A DNA stretch of 58,547 nt from Tumebacillus permanentifrigoris (GCF_003148565.1 NZ_QGGL01000024.1:1-58547); one strand, 5' to 3'; shown: positions 49,044-56,426, counted from the first letter of the stretch. The notes: generated by a model not told the origin, from the letters alone. Translations and numbers: made by a program.

Positions 49044-49427
49044 TCAAATTCCTCCTTTCATCATGTTGTGGATTCGGTTGTGGCATGGACTACAGACCAG
49101 TTCAAGATTGGTCGGATCGAGTCGGCGATCCCAGTCGTTGAGTAGCGGTACTTTGTGGTGGACCAGCGTGCCCGCCGTGATCCGCTTGTCTCGCAAGCAG
49201 ATCTGGCAGAGCCCTACGTCTCGGCGCTTGATATAGATGCGCATGTGCCGCCACGGCATCGACTTGTAGAAAGCCGTCGCCTTCGGATCTCGGTGTAACC
49301 GATCGTAGTGAGCGTCCTTCTCTGCTGTCTGCTCCGCTTGCTTGTGGGCATGTTGCGCACAGTATTTCTCAATGGTGAGTGTTGAGCAGCGAGGTTGCGC
49401 ACAAGGCTTCTTAGGCTTTGGCGGCAT
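49044..49427 (-). CDS. HNH endonuclease
   Basis: 127 aa. Zinc ligands CQIC and CSPC frame the HNH core HHKVPLLNDWDRRLDPTNL-E. An N-terminal Cys/His-rich segment (CAQPRCSTLTIEKYCAQH) adds another possible zinc site. HNH proteins near terminase genes assist cos cleavage in HK97-like phages. The last base of recU's upstream neighbour and this gene are adjacent. Confidence 0.9.
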   Translation of the reverse strand: MPPKPKKPCAQPRCSTLTIEKYCAQHAHKQAEQTAEKDAHYDRLHRDPKATAFYKSMPWRHMRIYIKRRDVGLCQICLRDKRITAGTLVHHKVPLLNDWDRRLDPTNLELVCSPCHNRIHNMMKGGI

Positions 49428-49764
49428 AACCAGTCAACATCTCGATCTCTTCCTCGGTGAACGACCCGATCAACTTCTCTCGACGGTAGCCGGTGCGGTC
49501 TTCCAGCACGAGCGAGCGGGTCCGTTCATCGAGCGGTACGTACACCCAGTCGTTCGGGGTCAGGCCCTTGCTGGCGGCGATGCGGCGCGCACCTTCGCTG
49601 TCTGGAGCGGTGATCAGGTACGGGTTCTTATCATGCACCAAGGCGTTGTATTCCAAGATCAGGCTGTCACGTTCCGGGTGAGTCTGGATGGCGCGACCCA
49701 GCAGGCCGACGAGTTCTTGGAACAACCCAACGTTCTTCAGGTCGACGTTGACGGTTACTTGCAT
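49411..49764 (-). CDS. Unknown phage protein, 117 aa
   Basis: ATG after AAAGGATGATCGAC; an ATG three codons upstream is also possible. Begins MQVTVNVDLKNVGLFQELVG. Mixed alpha/beta, with YRREKLIGSFTEEEIEMLTG at the end. No family recognised. Overlaps the HNH gene by 17 nt. Confidence 0.65.
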   Translation of the reverse strand: MQVTVNVDLKNVGLFQELVGLLGRAIQTHPERDSLILEYNALVHDKNPYLITAPDSEGARRIAASKGLTPNDWVYVPLDERTRSLVLEDRTGYRREKLIGSFTEEEIEMLTGYAAKA

Positions 49765-49769
49765 GTCGA

Positions 49770-50159
49770 TCATCCTTTCTTCTTCGGTTTTGTCTTGCGC
49801 TTCCGCAGACTGATCTTGATGATCGACTCAGGGGTCGTGTGCTTGGAGATCATGTCCGGCGTGAGTTTGCCTTGCGAGGTGAGGATCGAGAAATCGAACG
49901 GAGTTTTCAGCTCGTCCTTGGCGATCAGCATCTCGTTTGCCAAAGAGTCTTTATCAAACACGTCCTTGATATAGGCTTTCTTGCTCACCACTGCGAACTC
50001 TCCGTTCGGCAGCGGAATCACCATATCGCCATCAATAGACGAGAGGTTGAAATGCGCTTCTATTTCCTCGTCGAGCAGGTCCATCTCTTCTTTCATTGCC
50101 TTTCGCCGCTCGGCAAGTTCGAAGCGTCTCAGAATCTTGTCTTCAAAGTCTAGGCTCAT
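49770..50159 (-). CDS. Conserved phage protein shared with prophage A
   Basis: 129 aa from the ATG 11 nt after AAGGAGG. Homologous to the protein at 9909 (LPNGEFAVVSKKAYIKDVFD, AKDELKTPFDFSILTSQGK, ISKHTTPESI, basic tail KRKTKPKKKG). Charged N-terminal helix. Its leader contains a terminator-like hairpin (50185-50213). Confidence 0.8.
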   Translation of the reverse strand: MSLDFEDKILRRFELAERRKAMKEEMDLLDEEIEAHFNLSSIDGDMVIPLPNGEFAVVSKKAYIKDVFDKDSLANEMLIAKDELKTPFDFSILTSQGKLTPDMISKHTTPESIIKISLRKRKTKPKKKG

Positions 50160-50184
50160 CGGGTCGTTCACCTCCTTGAATCAG

Positions 50185-50213
50185 AGAAATCAAAAACGCC
50201 CACCTGTTTAGAT
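50185..50213 (-). terminator. Terminator/attenuator in front of the 49770 gene
   Basis: On the minus strand AACGTCCATC and GGTGGGCGTT pair over 10 positions with two U-G pairs, followed by five T. It lies between the gene-free region and the RBS of the 49770 gene, so it would stop or modulate transcripts entering from the right. Confidence 0.7.
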
Positions 50214-50623
50214 GGACGTTTGCAAGTTCTCATTTCAAAAATGTCAATGTGAATCCGAATTTCTCAGTGTAGTTTGTTGTGCACAATCAATCAAAATACA
50301 GCATGAAAATAACTACACACTTCTTGCACAGATTTCGAGACACTCATAGCTCTTACGTACTATATTGATTTCAAGGAGTTGGCGGTTGTCCAATTTTTAG
50401 AGACTTTACTTACACTTGGACATTTGCGCAGACACTATCATTTCGCATTGCTATCATTACCTTGCAGGGCACGTCGTACAGTTGAAGGAGGGGGTTGCCC
50501 AATATTGTGAACATGTTTTCCGATGGACAAAAAGTGCGGTTTTTAATGTATTGATTTGCTAACCTATAGATGCAACGACGCAAGGCCATAATTAATTGAC
50601 CAATTGGTCAGGAGGAAAATATT
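50214..50623. other. 410-bp AT-rich gene-free region
   Basis: No convincing ORF. A minus-strand promoter TTGATT-N17-TACACT lies near 50268-50296. Inverted repeats TGTCCAA/TTGGACA (around 50388-50424) and the 14-bp perfect palindrome TGACCAATTGGTCA (50597-50610) precede the plus-strand gene. It looks like an independent regulatory insertion within otherwise compact phage DNA. Confidence 0.5.
50597..50610. promoter_or_regulatory. 14-bp palindrome upstream of the 37-aa gene
   Basis: TGACCAATTGGTCA, a perfect palindrome directly adjacent to the GGAGG RBS of the plus-strand gene. Probable operator. Confidence 0.6.
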
Positions 50624-50737
50624 ATGCGTATTTATTTCGGAAAATTTCAGATCTATATTGATGTTGAATCAGCTATTGTAATTGCTATTATCCACACTAC
50701 CACTTGGCACATGTTGATCCACGCTCTACTTAATTAG
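50624..50737 (+). CDS. Isolated plus-strand 37-aa gene
   Basis: ATG 7 nt after AGGAGG. The protein (MRIYFGKFQIYIDVESAIVI, then AIIHTTTWHMLIHALLN) is amphipathic to hydrophobic. It is the only plus-strand gene among ~34 kb of minus-strand prophage genes, with its own palindrome, RBS and terminator. It may be a small toxin-like, signalling or moron protein. No homologue recognised. Confidence 0.6.
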   Translation: MRIYFGKFQIYIDVESAIVIAIIHTTTWHMLIHALLN

Positions 50738-50744
50738 CACACTT

Positions 50745-50772
50745 AACCACCCACACGACCGGGTGGTTTTTT
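50745..50772. terminator. Terminator of the 37-aa gene
   Basis: AACCACCC/GGGTGGTT with TTTTTT on the plus strand. It separates the plus-strand gene from the end of the minus-strand small-gene cluster. Confidence 0.9.
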
Positions 50773-50925
50773 CTATTTCCCCACCGACCACCCGTCCCGC
50801 ACGCACCGCGCATACGGGCAGGAGTACCGCCCTCCGTTGTCTCGGAGCCAGATGCAACCTTCGCAACCGATCGGTACTTTCGGCGGCTCTTGCGGGCTCT
50901 CGCGGCGGTATTCATACTTACTCAT
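50773..50925 (-). CDS. Small zinc-binding protein, 50 aa
   Basis: ATG overlaps the stop of the upstream gene (ATGA) with GGGAGGTAGCCCG before it. Four Cys (CEGC ... CPYARC) in GCEGCIWLRDNGGRYSCPYA suggest a zinc knuckle. Last gene of a four-gene cluster of tiny proteins. Confidence 0.65.
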   Translation of the reverse strand: MSKYEYRRESPQEPPKVPIGCEGCIWLRDNGGRYSCPYARCVRDGWSVGK

Positions 50926-51029
50926 CGGGCTACCTCCCGCTTCATACGTTCTTCTCGCCATGCACTCCAGCCGGCAACTACAAATGCCGCAAGTGCGAGC
51001 GTTGCGATCGCTGTCAATGCTCCTGTCAT
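50922..51029 (-). CDS. Single-helix membrane protein, 35 aa
   Basis: Good RBS (GAGGAGGGATACGAG). MTGALTAIATLALAAFVVAG is a membrane helix, followed by a charged tail (WREERMKREVAR). Coupled to the next gene by ATGA. Confidence 0.6.
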   Translation of the reverse strand: MTGALTAIATLALAAFVVAGWSAWREERMKREVAR

Positions 51030-51045
51030 CTCGTATCCCTCCTCT

Positions 51046-51207
51046 CTATGTCAGCCTTGCAATTAGGTAGAGTACGAGTAGCCAGAAAAACGCGGTTGGG
51101 TAATACGTCCTGACCATTCGCTCTGTACGACGCTTACGGCGAACGGCCCGGTAGACTCGTGCTCGTCCAACCATCCGGCGACGGTAGGTGTCTTGGATCG
51201 GGGTCAT
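51046..51207 (-). CDS. Small basic membrane protein, 53 aa
   Basis: An Arg-rich N-terminus (RRRMVGRARVYRAVRRKRRT) followed by one membrane helix (FFWLLVLYLIARL). Starts at an ATGA overlap with the upstream gene. Confidence 0.6.
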   Translation of the reverse strand: MTPIQDTYRRRMVGRARVYRAVRRKRRTERMVRTYYPTAFFWLLVLYLIARLT

Positions 51208-51326
51208 CGCTTCTTCACCCCGCTACACAAAGACGCCACTCCGCGACAGCACCATATGAACAGACAGAAGGGAACCAGCCACAACAGGTGGTACCACGGG
51301 AAGTCATCCCAGTCCAAACGAAACAT
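51204..51326 (-). CDS. Small Trp-rich membrane protein, 40 aa
   Basis: ATG after AGAAGGAAGGGATAGACGC. MFRLDWDDFPWYHLLWLVPF leads into a hydrophobic stretch with Cys residues, then KKR. First gene of the small-protein cluster; coupled to the next by ATGA. Confidence 0.6.
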   Translation of the reverse strand: MFRLDWDDFPWYHLLWLVPFCLFIWCCRGVASLCSGVKKR

Positions 51327-51343
51327 GCGTCTATCCCTTCCTT

Positions 51344-51790
51344 CTATTCCTCTTCTCGCTCGTAGATCATTCGGTAGTGCTCCTCTGCCTCTTGGATGAC
51401 GATCGCAGGATCAGCGGTGACTTTGGTGATTCTGAACCCAGTGATGTGGTCGTAGACTTTGCCGACGTTCTTGATCAGGAAGTGAAGATCGCACAGTTCC
51501 TTCTTCACCTGATCCATGTCGACGTTGCCTTCTGCATCGGTGACGAGTGGCTTCCAGAACTCGTTCCAAACCTGTTCGACATCCGCGATCGGGGATTGGA
51601 TCGGGGTCCTCGTCTCAATGCGGATGCAGTTGGCGAGCTGCGTGCGCAGTTTCTTGATCCGCGCTTCATAGAACTGAACATTTTGTTCATTGCCACACGC
51701 CTTAGCTTCCGGCAGGTGGTGTTCTTGGATGTCGAGCAATTCTGCCTTGTGTTGATAGATGCCCTGTTGGGTCAAATACACTTGCGCCAT
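51344..51790 (-). CDS. Unknown phage protein, 148 aa
   Basis: ATG after GAGGGAACCCCTT. A helical N-terminal region with TPIQSPIADVEQVWNEFWKP in the middle, then KKELCDLHFLIKNVGKVYDH, ITGFRITKVTADPAIVIQEA. The C-terminal block is of a kind common in phage mid-genes. Function unknown. Confidence 0.7.
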   Translation of the reverse strand: MAQVYLTQQGIYQHKAELLDIQEHHLPEAKACGNEQNVQFYEARIKKLRTQLANCIRIETRTPIQSPIADVEQVWNEFWKPLVTDAEGNVDMDQVKKELCDLHFLIKNVGKVYDHITGFRITKVTADPAIVIQEAEEHYRMIYEREEE

Positions 51791-51824
51791 AAGGGGTTCC
51801 CTCCTCTTGTTTGGTCAAAAGAAA

Positions 51825-51853
51825 AGAGAGCGAGGATTTATCTCCGCTCTCTC
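51825..51853 (-). terminator. Terminator after the 76-aa gene
   Basis: GAGAGCG/CGCTCTC hairpin followed by TTTTCTTTT on the minus strand; it overlaps the stop codon of the 51838 gene. Confidence 0.75.
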
Positions 51854-52068
51854 AAAATGGTGTATTCGATTCCGAAGACCTCAAAGGTGTAGGTCACGTC
51901 CTTTTTAACTTCATGCTTGGCGTTCGTCCTGATCACGTAAGTACCTCTCTCCATCTGCGTCATGATTGCATGTAGCATTTCTGGTATGACGCGTTCGTAG
52001 TGTGGTTTGGGGTCGAATTCGAGAATCCATTCACCGCCGCAATCTAATACGTATCGATCGTTCTCCAT
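51838..52068 (-). CDS. Unknown phage protein, 76 aa
   Basis: MENDRYVLDCGGEWILEFDP at the start, beta-rich with KKDVTYTFEVFGIEYTILRE at the end. The RBS is GAGGTGATACGCAT. Unknown function. It stands alone between two strong hairpins (51825-51853, 52130-52190). Confidence 0.7.
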   Translation of the reverse strand: MENDRYVLDCGGEWILEFDPKPHYERVIPEMLHAIMTQMERGTYVIRTNAKHEVKKDVTYTFEVFGIEYTILRERR

Positions 52069-52129
52069 ATGCGTATCACCTCGACTACAAGCATAAGCGC
52101 TAGCTTACAAATTGGTCAACGGATCAGCA

Positions 52130-52190
52130 ACGCCCACCACCGACTCTGATTTTCCCAAGCGATTGGGATTTTGGAGAAGGTGGTGGGCGT
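52130..52190. other. Long hairpin between 52068 and 52204
   Basis: Perfect 12-bp arms ACGCCCACCACC and GGTGGTGGGCGT enclosing a second hairpin (TCCCAATC-GATTGGGA-like). No T-run on the minus strand, so a terminator or a processing/stability element. Confidence 0.6.
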
Positions 52191-52203
52191 GGTCATCGGT
52201 CGA

Positions 52204-52731
52204 CTAGCAGATGTGCTCTACCGGGATGTCGGTGCGCTCGGCCGCTTTGTCAACGCGCTTGAAGTAGTTGCCGGTCATGCCCGGAGAATACGGCGGTACG
52301 GACGTTGCACCGTTGGTGCCACCACATTGCATGTAGTAGGTCAGGTTCACCACGGACGGCCAAACGTGATCAACCACCGCGTCATAGTCAACGCCGCTCG
52401 CATCGACATAGAGAACGTTCTCACCGACTGCCGGCAACGGTTCGGTCTGATGCGCGACGGTGCCGACGAGTCGTGCTGCCTCGAATTGCCGCGCTGCCTG
52501 TTCCTTCTGGTACGGCATCCAGTCCCATTGGTTGGCTCCTTGGCCACGAACACAATCGATCACATGGTAAAATCCAGTGGTTGTGAACACAACCAGACTC
52601 ACAACGTCCTCACTCTTTACAGCTGTGATGATCGATGCGCATTCGGTATTGCCGTACTCGCCGTCGGGCGAATTAAAGTAGACATTGCGACCTTTTGTCG
52701 GATGGATGGTTACGGTTTCGGTGGTGCTCAT
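52204..52731 (-). CDS. Unknown phage protein, 175 aa
   Basis: A beta-rich N-terminus (TVTIHPTKGRNVYFNSPDGE, YGNTECASIITAVKSEDVVS), a central QGANQWDWMPYQKEQAARQF and a C-terminal VWPSVVNLTYYMQCGGTNG. No family recognised. Just downstream of the tRNA cassette and its terminator. Confidence 0.7.
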   Translation of the reverse strand: MSTTETVTIHPTKGRNVYFNSPDGEYGNTECASIITAVKSEDVVSLVVFTTTGFYHVIDCVRGQGANQWDWMPYQKEQAARQFEAARLVGTVAHQTEPLPAVGENVLYVDASGVDYDAVVDHVWPSVVNLTYYMQCGGTNGATSVPPYSPGMTGNYFKRVDKAAERTDIPVEHIC

Positions 52732-52830
52732 GGGATCAGTCCTTTCGGGATATGTACCACCCTTTAACCAGGCGGTGGTGTCAGGTTCAGCATCTCGGTT
52801 TGTGAGTCGACCTGCTGATTTTGTGTAACG

Positions 52831-52871
52831 AAAAGACCACCCGACGCCGATCGCGTAGCAGGTGGTCTTTT
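52831..52871. terminator. Terminator after the tRNA cassette (B)
   Basis: AAAAGACCACC/GGTGGTCTTTT hairpin with runs on both sides, directly downstream of tRNA-CAT. Confidence 0.85.
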
Positions 52872-52875
52872 CAAG

Positions 52876-52952
52876 TGGTGGGCCCAGCCGGACTCGAACC
52901 TGCGACCAACCGGTTATGAGCTGGCGGCTCTACTCTTCTGAGCTATAGGCCC
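52876..52952 (-). tRNA. tRNA-Met or tRNA-Ile2 (CAT)
   Basis: Acceptor GGGCCTA/TGGGCCC with one G-U pair, D stem GCTC/GAGC, anticodon loop CTCATAA, T loop TTCGAGT, encoded CCA. The anticodon stem and the T stem have one mismatch each. CAT can be elongator Met or, if lysidine-modified, Ile for AUA; the loop CTCATAA is common in Ile2. No initiator features. Confidence 0.88.
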
Positions 52953-53118
52953 GTAGGAACCGCCGCGTCCTGTTAAGCGCGGCGGGTGAACACCTATGCC
53001 TGTGAAGTGGCTATGCATCGATTGTGGTCTTGCGGTTCGCTCGCGGGCGCAGGCTCAACTACTCCCGCGAGCTGAATCTAGGTCCAAGTCATGGTTACCA
53101 TCCTTTCGTCGAGGTTTG
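52953..53118 (-). ncRNA. Conserved structured spacer RNA between tRNA genes, copy B
   Basis: Same segment as 6-171 in prophage A, about 90% identical. Stems 53039-53047 with 53064-53072 (all Watson-Crick here) and the 8-bp GC-rich stem near 52961-52986 are kept. The differences fall mostly in loops and linkers. Unknown RNA; probably processed out of the tRNA transcript. Confidence 0.45.
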
Positions 53119-53195
53119 TGGCGTCGCCGGCAGGCTTCGAACCTGCGACCTTCCGCTTAGGAGGCGGGTGCTCTATCCTTCTGAGCTACGGCGAC
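53119..53195 (-). tRNA. tRNA-Arg (CCT)
   Basis: Same structure as the gene at 172-248 with two or three base changes; anticodon loop CTCCTAA, encoded CCA. Confidence 0.93.
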
Positions 53196-53196
53196 G

Positions 53197-53271
53197 TGGA
53201 GCGGTCAGCGGGGATCGAACCCGCGCTTACCTGCTTGGAAGGCAGGCGCCTTACCTCTTGGCTATGACCGC
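53197..53271 (-). tRNA. tRNA-Gly (TCC)
   Basis: Acceptor GCGGTCA/TGACCGC (7 bp), anticodon stem CCTGC/GCAGG, loop CTTCCAA (anticodon TCC), T stem GCGGG/CCCGC, encoded CCA. Prophage A lacks this gene at the matching place. Confidence 0.95.
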
Positions 53272-53284
53272 ACATAGGATAGAA

Positions 53285-53330
53285 AGACCACACGGACGGC
53301 GGGCTCCCCCGCAACTCATCCGTGTGGTCT
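53285..53330. terminator. Hairpin between the ArpU-type gene and tRNA-Gly
   Basis: A 12-bp perfect inverted repeat AGACCACACGGA/TCCGTGTGGTCT with a GC-rich inner stem. The T-run is weak. Located like the 281-321 terminator of prophage A. Confidence 0.65.
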
Positions 53331-53450
53331 ATCCATCGTCTGGTGTTTCTCGCCTTGTTGCTTTGTCTTCCACGCTATCATAGTAGCACGGTAAATTCGT
53401 AGATTCGCGCAGACTATGCGCAGAAAGTACGCAGAAAATGCGCATCGACT

Positions 53451-54116
53451 CTACCACCCGCGTCCAATCCCCAGAAGCGGTGCGATCTCCCCGACGGCTT
53501 CGCGGTGCCAGTCATCTTGCGTGCGCGGTTGGATGCCCAACTTCGTGCAGGCGGCCGTGATCTTCTCCCCATCGATGTACCGAACGCGCAGCAGTTTCTC
53601 TAGGTGCGGTGCGAAGCTCTTGAGGTCGTTCAGGGCTTCCTCGATCAAGCCCTTCTGCGCGGTCAAGTCCTCCACCTCTTGCAATGCATCCCCCTGCGCC
53701 CGCTCCTGTGCCGCCTCACGTGTTGCGAACACCTTTCCCCCATAAGAGTATCCCTCGCCACCGAACGGAGTCGTACCCGCCAGCAAACCCGCGATTTGGT
53801 CGAGTACTGCGCTGTCGATACCCGATTTTTCAGACAGGCTCTGGAACACGCGCTCCGCTTTCTCGCTATGCATGAGATCCGCGCTGTCGGCGGTATAGGC
53901 GCGCCCTACGGTCTTCAACGCTTGGAAGACTTCCGGGTCGAGTTGGAACGGACGGATCACAAGACCTTTGCCCTCGGATCGGCGTTTGGCGCTGTTGATC
54001 TTGGCGTTGAGCTTCGGGTACGCCTTCAACATTTCGACCACGCTCCTCTTGATCTCCTCGTAGCCGTTCGTTTGCTCCATCCCTGCGAATGCGAACTGGA
54101 TTGCCGTTTGTGCCAT
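53451..54116 (-). CDS. ArpU-type late transcription regulator (prophage B)
   Basis: 221 aa; the ATG 9 nt after GGAGG was chosen, with one two codons upstream as alternative. Homologous to the 406-1098 gene (YEEIKRSVVEMLKAYPKLNA, LNDLKSFAPHLEKLLRVRYI), ending in a region 4-like HTH (GEKITAACTKLGIQPRTQDD). It probably activates the late genes to its left. It is preceded by a strong hairpin (54153-54188). Confidence 0.82.
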   Translation of the reverse strand: MAQTAIQFAFAGMEQTNGYEEIKRSVVEMLKAYPKLNAKINSAKRRSEGKGLVIRPFQLDPEVFQALKTVGRAYTADSADLMHSEKAERVFQSLSEKSGIDSAVLDQIAGLLAGTTPFGGEGYSYGGKVFATREAAQERAQGDALQEVEDLTAQKGLIEEALNDLKSFAPHLEKLLRVRYIDGEKITAACTKLGIQPRTQDDWHREAVGEIAPLLGIGRGW

Positions 54117-54152
54117 CTTCATCGTCCTCCTCGAATTTCGTGCTGGTGAAAC

Positions 54153-54188
54153 GCCGAAAGAGAGCCTATGGGCTCTCGAAATTTCGGC
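54153..54188 (-). other. Hairpin upstream of the ArpU-type gene (B)
   Basis: GAGAGCC-CATA-GGCTCTC inside a longer GCCGAAA/TTTCGGC stem, 37 nt before the start codon. It may cut readthrough from the early operon or be an attenuator of late-regulator synthesis. Confidence 0.7.
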
Positions 54189-54194
54189 TTGGTG

Positions 54195-54551
54195 CTATGC
54201 TGTTTCGGCTTGCTTGGCGAGATTCACGTACTCATAACCCAGTTTGGTTATGTAGTGCCGCTGACTCTGTTCTTCAATCTTTGAATCGTAGGCGATCAGT
54301 CCACGCTTCTGAAGCACATCCCATGTACGGGCTTCATGTCCCCACTGGTAGAGGTAGCCACCTTGCTCCCAGCGTTCAGCGAGCGCCTTGATGAGCGTGT
54401 CCTGCGCGGGGCTCAGTTTGATGCTCTTTGCGGTCGGAGTGTAGGTGCTGCACTCTCTCCGCGTGCCGTCCAGTTGGTCAGCCTTGAGACTGCAGTAGCC
54501 ACCGCCTCTGTATTTGTTGCACGTCTCGCAGGAGACTTTCGTTTGCTTTGC
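54195..54551 (-). CDS. Small zinc-binding protein with winged-helix-like C-terminus
   Basis: 118 aa from a GTG start after GAGGGG. CETCNKYRGGGYCSLKADQL and a later Cys make a zinc site (residues 8-35). The C-terminal ~70 residues (SPAQDTLIKALAERWEQGGY, LQKRGLIAYDSK, ITKLGYEYVNLA) look like a winged helix. Possible regulator; unknown. Confidence 0.68.
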   Translation of the reverse strand, partial: AKQTKVSCETCNKYRGGGYCSLKADQLDGTRRECSTYTPTAKSIKLSPAQDTLIKALAERWEQGGYLYQWGHEARTWDVLQKRGLIAYDSKIEEQSQRHYITKLGYEYVNLAKQAETA

Positions 54552-54573
54552 CACTCTCTTCCCCTCCTCTGGG

Positions 54574-55026
54574 CTATGCCCCAACCTGCGCCTTGTGCTG
54601 GCACTTCTCGCAATACACGTCTTCTCGGATCACGATCGCGTTGAAATCTCGTCGTGCGTATCCGCAGTGGCAATCGAACCACCAACCGTCTTTAAGCAGC
54701 TCCTCTTTCGGTACCCAACCTTGCTCTGCGTAACGGTCATATTCGGGTCTACGCAGAGCTCTCATTTCCGTAAACTCTCCGTAGCTCCAATCCCGCCCTA
54801 GTCCGATCAGCTTCGCTTGACCGTTTGTGTGAGCAAATACGATTTCGCTGTTGTCTCCATCGTCTTCGGTTACGAGGTACGCCTTCAACGTCATCCCCTT
54901 CCACAACGGGCACTCTTCGTACCAGCCCCAGTCGGAGTTATAGCCCGCTTGCGCTTGGACTTTCTCCGACTTCTTGCACCCCTTGCGCTTGCTCCAATGT
55001 GCGCAGTGTTCGCACTTGCCCTTCAT
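54574..55026 (-). CDS. Zinc-binding phage protein, 150 aa
   Basis: N-terminal CEHCAHWSKRKGC ... CPLW and C-terminal CHCGYARRDFN ... CEKCQHK pairs suggest two zinc sites. An aromatic centre (GLGRDWSYGEFTEMRALRRP). Unknown function. The segment after its stop is one of the hairpin-RBS linkers shared with prophage A. Confidence 0.7.
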   Translation of the reverse strand: MKGKCEHCAHWSKRKGCKKSEKVQAQAGYNSDWGWYEECPLWKGMTLKAYLVTEDDGDNSEIVFAHTNGQAKLIGLGRDWSYGEFTEMRALRRPEYDRYAEQGWVPKEELLKDGWWFDCHCGYARRDFNAIVIREDVYCEKCQHKAQVGA

Positions 55027-55056
55027 ACTTTTCCCCTCCTCTGCCCGCTTGAGGGC

Positions 55057-55569
55057 TTATGCGTTGTACTCTGGCATGCACTCAAGCTCAAGCAGGTTTC
55101 TGTTTTTGACGATGATCGTGTTCTTGGGGTACTCCTTCGGCGACCAATTAACAGTTCTCATATGCAGCCATCCAAGGTCAACATCGGCTACTCGTTGCGC
55201 CCAATCCTCGACTAATGTCTCCGGCTCTACGAACTCCGGATATCCCATTGCGATGTCTTCGATAAGCTCTCGTGCGGCATCAGCAGGGTTGATGCAAGTC
55301 GGTCCCAGAGATCCGTTAATGATCGGAGTGTAGGTTCGGACTTCTTTGTAGACTCCTTTCTCATCGCGGAGCCATTTAAAGAGTGAGTCGGTTCCAAGGC
55401 GCTCATCTACTGTACCGCCCGTGTACAGAGTCAGGAGATTTGCGCATGTATCGCGCATGCGATCACGGTCGCCAGAACCGTATGGGTCAGCCATGAATGC
55501 TTGGACGATCGTTGCTAATGTGAATTTTTCGAGCGTGGTCAATCCGTCCCAAAAAGCGTACTTGCTCAT
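55057..55569 (-). CDS. Unknown phage protein, 170 aa
   Basis: ATG after AGGAGGATACCCATT. MSKYAFWDGLTTLEKFTLAT, a helical N-terminus and an acidic middle; ends LLELECMPEYNA. No family recognised. Both flanking spacers are linkers shared with prophage A. Confidence 0.7.
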   Translation of the reverse strand: MSKYAFWDGLTTLEKFTLATIVQAFMADPYGSGDRDRMRDTCANLLTLYTGGTVDERLGTDSLFKWLRDEKGVYKEVRTYTPIINGSLGPTCINPADAARELIEDIAMGYPEFVEPETLVEDWAQRVADVDLGWLHMRTVNWSPKEYPKNTIIVKNRNLLELECMPEYNA

Positions 55570-55601
55570 AATGGGTATCCTCCTATCCGCTCGGTGGCGG
55601 T

Positions 55602-56426
55602 CTAAAGTGCAAGTGCCGCTTGCTCGGGTCGCTTCGCGATCATGTCGTTGAACCGTTGTCGGAGACTGTCGATGGTGATATGAGGCTTGGCGATGTTGAA
55701 CACATCGTGACCTTCGTGCTGGTATTTCTTGATCCACCATGCCTCGATGCTGTTCAGATACTTTTGGTTACCTTCGTCCGTCAACCGGCGATCGCGCCGC
55801 ACCTCAGTGAGGACACTGAACGACATGTCGGAGATTTCGCCCTTGGCACCGTCCTTGACGTGCTCTTGCCATCGAAAGAACGGCATGTGCTTCGCCTGTC
55901 CGATGTAGTACTTGTTCTCGGCCCGGTTGTAGATCAGGTAGATGTATCCGCAAACCTCGCCTCCTTGACCAGCCTGCTTCTCCTGGTACTCGCCTTCTAC
56001 CGAATTGCGGACAACTCGTTCATAGGCGCGCCGATCACCGTAGGTGCAGAAGTACACTGTCTCGGGATCATCGAGGTCGTAGATGTGCTTTTCAACGTCT
56101 CCTCCATACGAGTGCGGGAACTCAGCAGCTTTGCCTTTGATCGGTTTGTGGCACCAGAAGCAGTGGGTGTCGATCTCCAAGTAGAACCGATCGTAGAAGA
56201 ACTTCTCGGAATCCATGACGACCGCGTACAGCCCGTCGGACTTGCGGGGCTTGGCGAATTTAATCTCGGTCGCTGCCTGTCCGCCGTAGCGATCCCGAAC
56301 TGCCTGCTTTGCCGCGTCACGGCTGAGGTCATCCCCTTTCAGGTAGAACTCATCAAGCATGGTGCCTTTGTCGTGCTGGTCACGCTCGTTGGAATAGTCG
56401 AACACTCGAACCCAGTAGTAGTTCAT
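55602..56426 (-). CDS. GIY-YIG domain protein
   Basis: 274 aa. The C-terminal part (~155-245) is a GIY-YIG nuclease domain: GYIYLIYN, KYYIGQAK, FFRWQEHVKDG, and a Glu in NSIEAWWIKKY. The first ~150 residues contain CFWCHKPIKG ... YFCTYG, a probable zinc module. It could act on DNA ends or host DNA. ATG overlaps the upstream stop. Confidence 0.8.
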   Translation of the reverse strand: MNYYWVRVFDYSNERDQHDKGTMLDEFYLKGDDLSRDAAKQAVRDRYGGQAATEIKFAKPRKSDGLYAVVMDSEKFFYDRFYLEIDTHCFWCHKPIKGKAAEFPHSYGGDVEKHIYDLDDPETVYFCTYGDRRAYERVVRNSVEGEYQEKQAGQGGEVCGYIYLIYNRAENKYYIGQAKHMPFFRWQEHVKDGAKGEISDMSFSVLTEVRRDRRLTDEGNQKYLNSIEAWWIKKYQHEGHDVFNIAKPHITIDSLRQRFNDMIAKRPEQAALAL

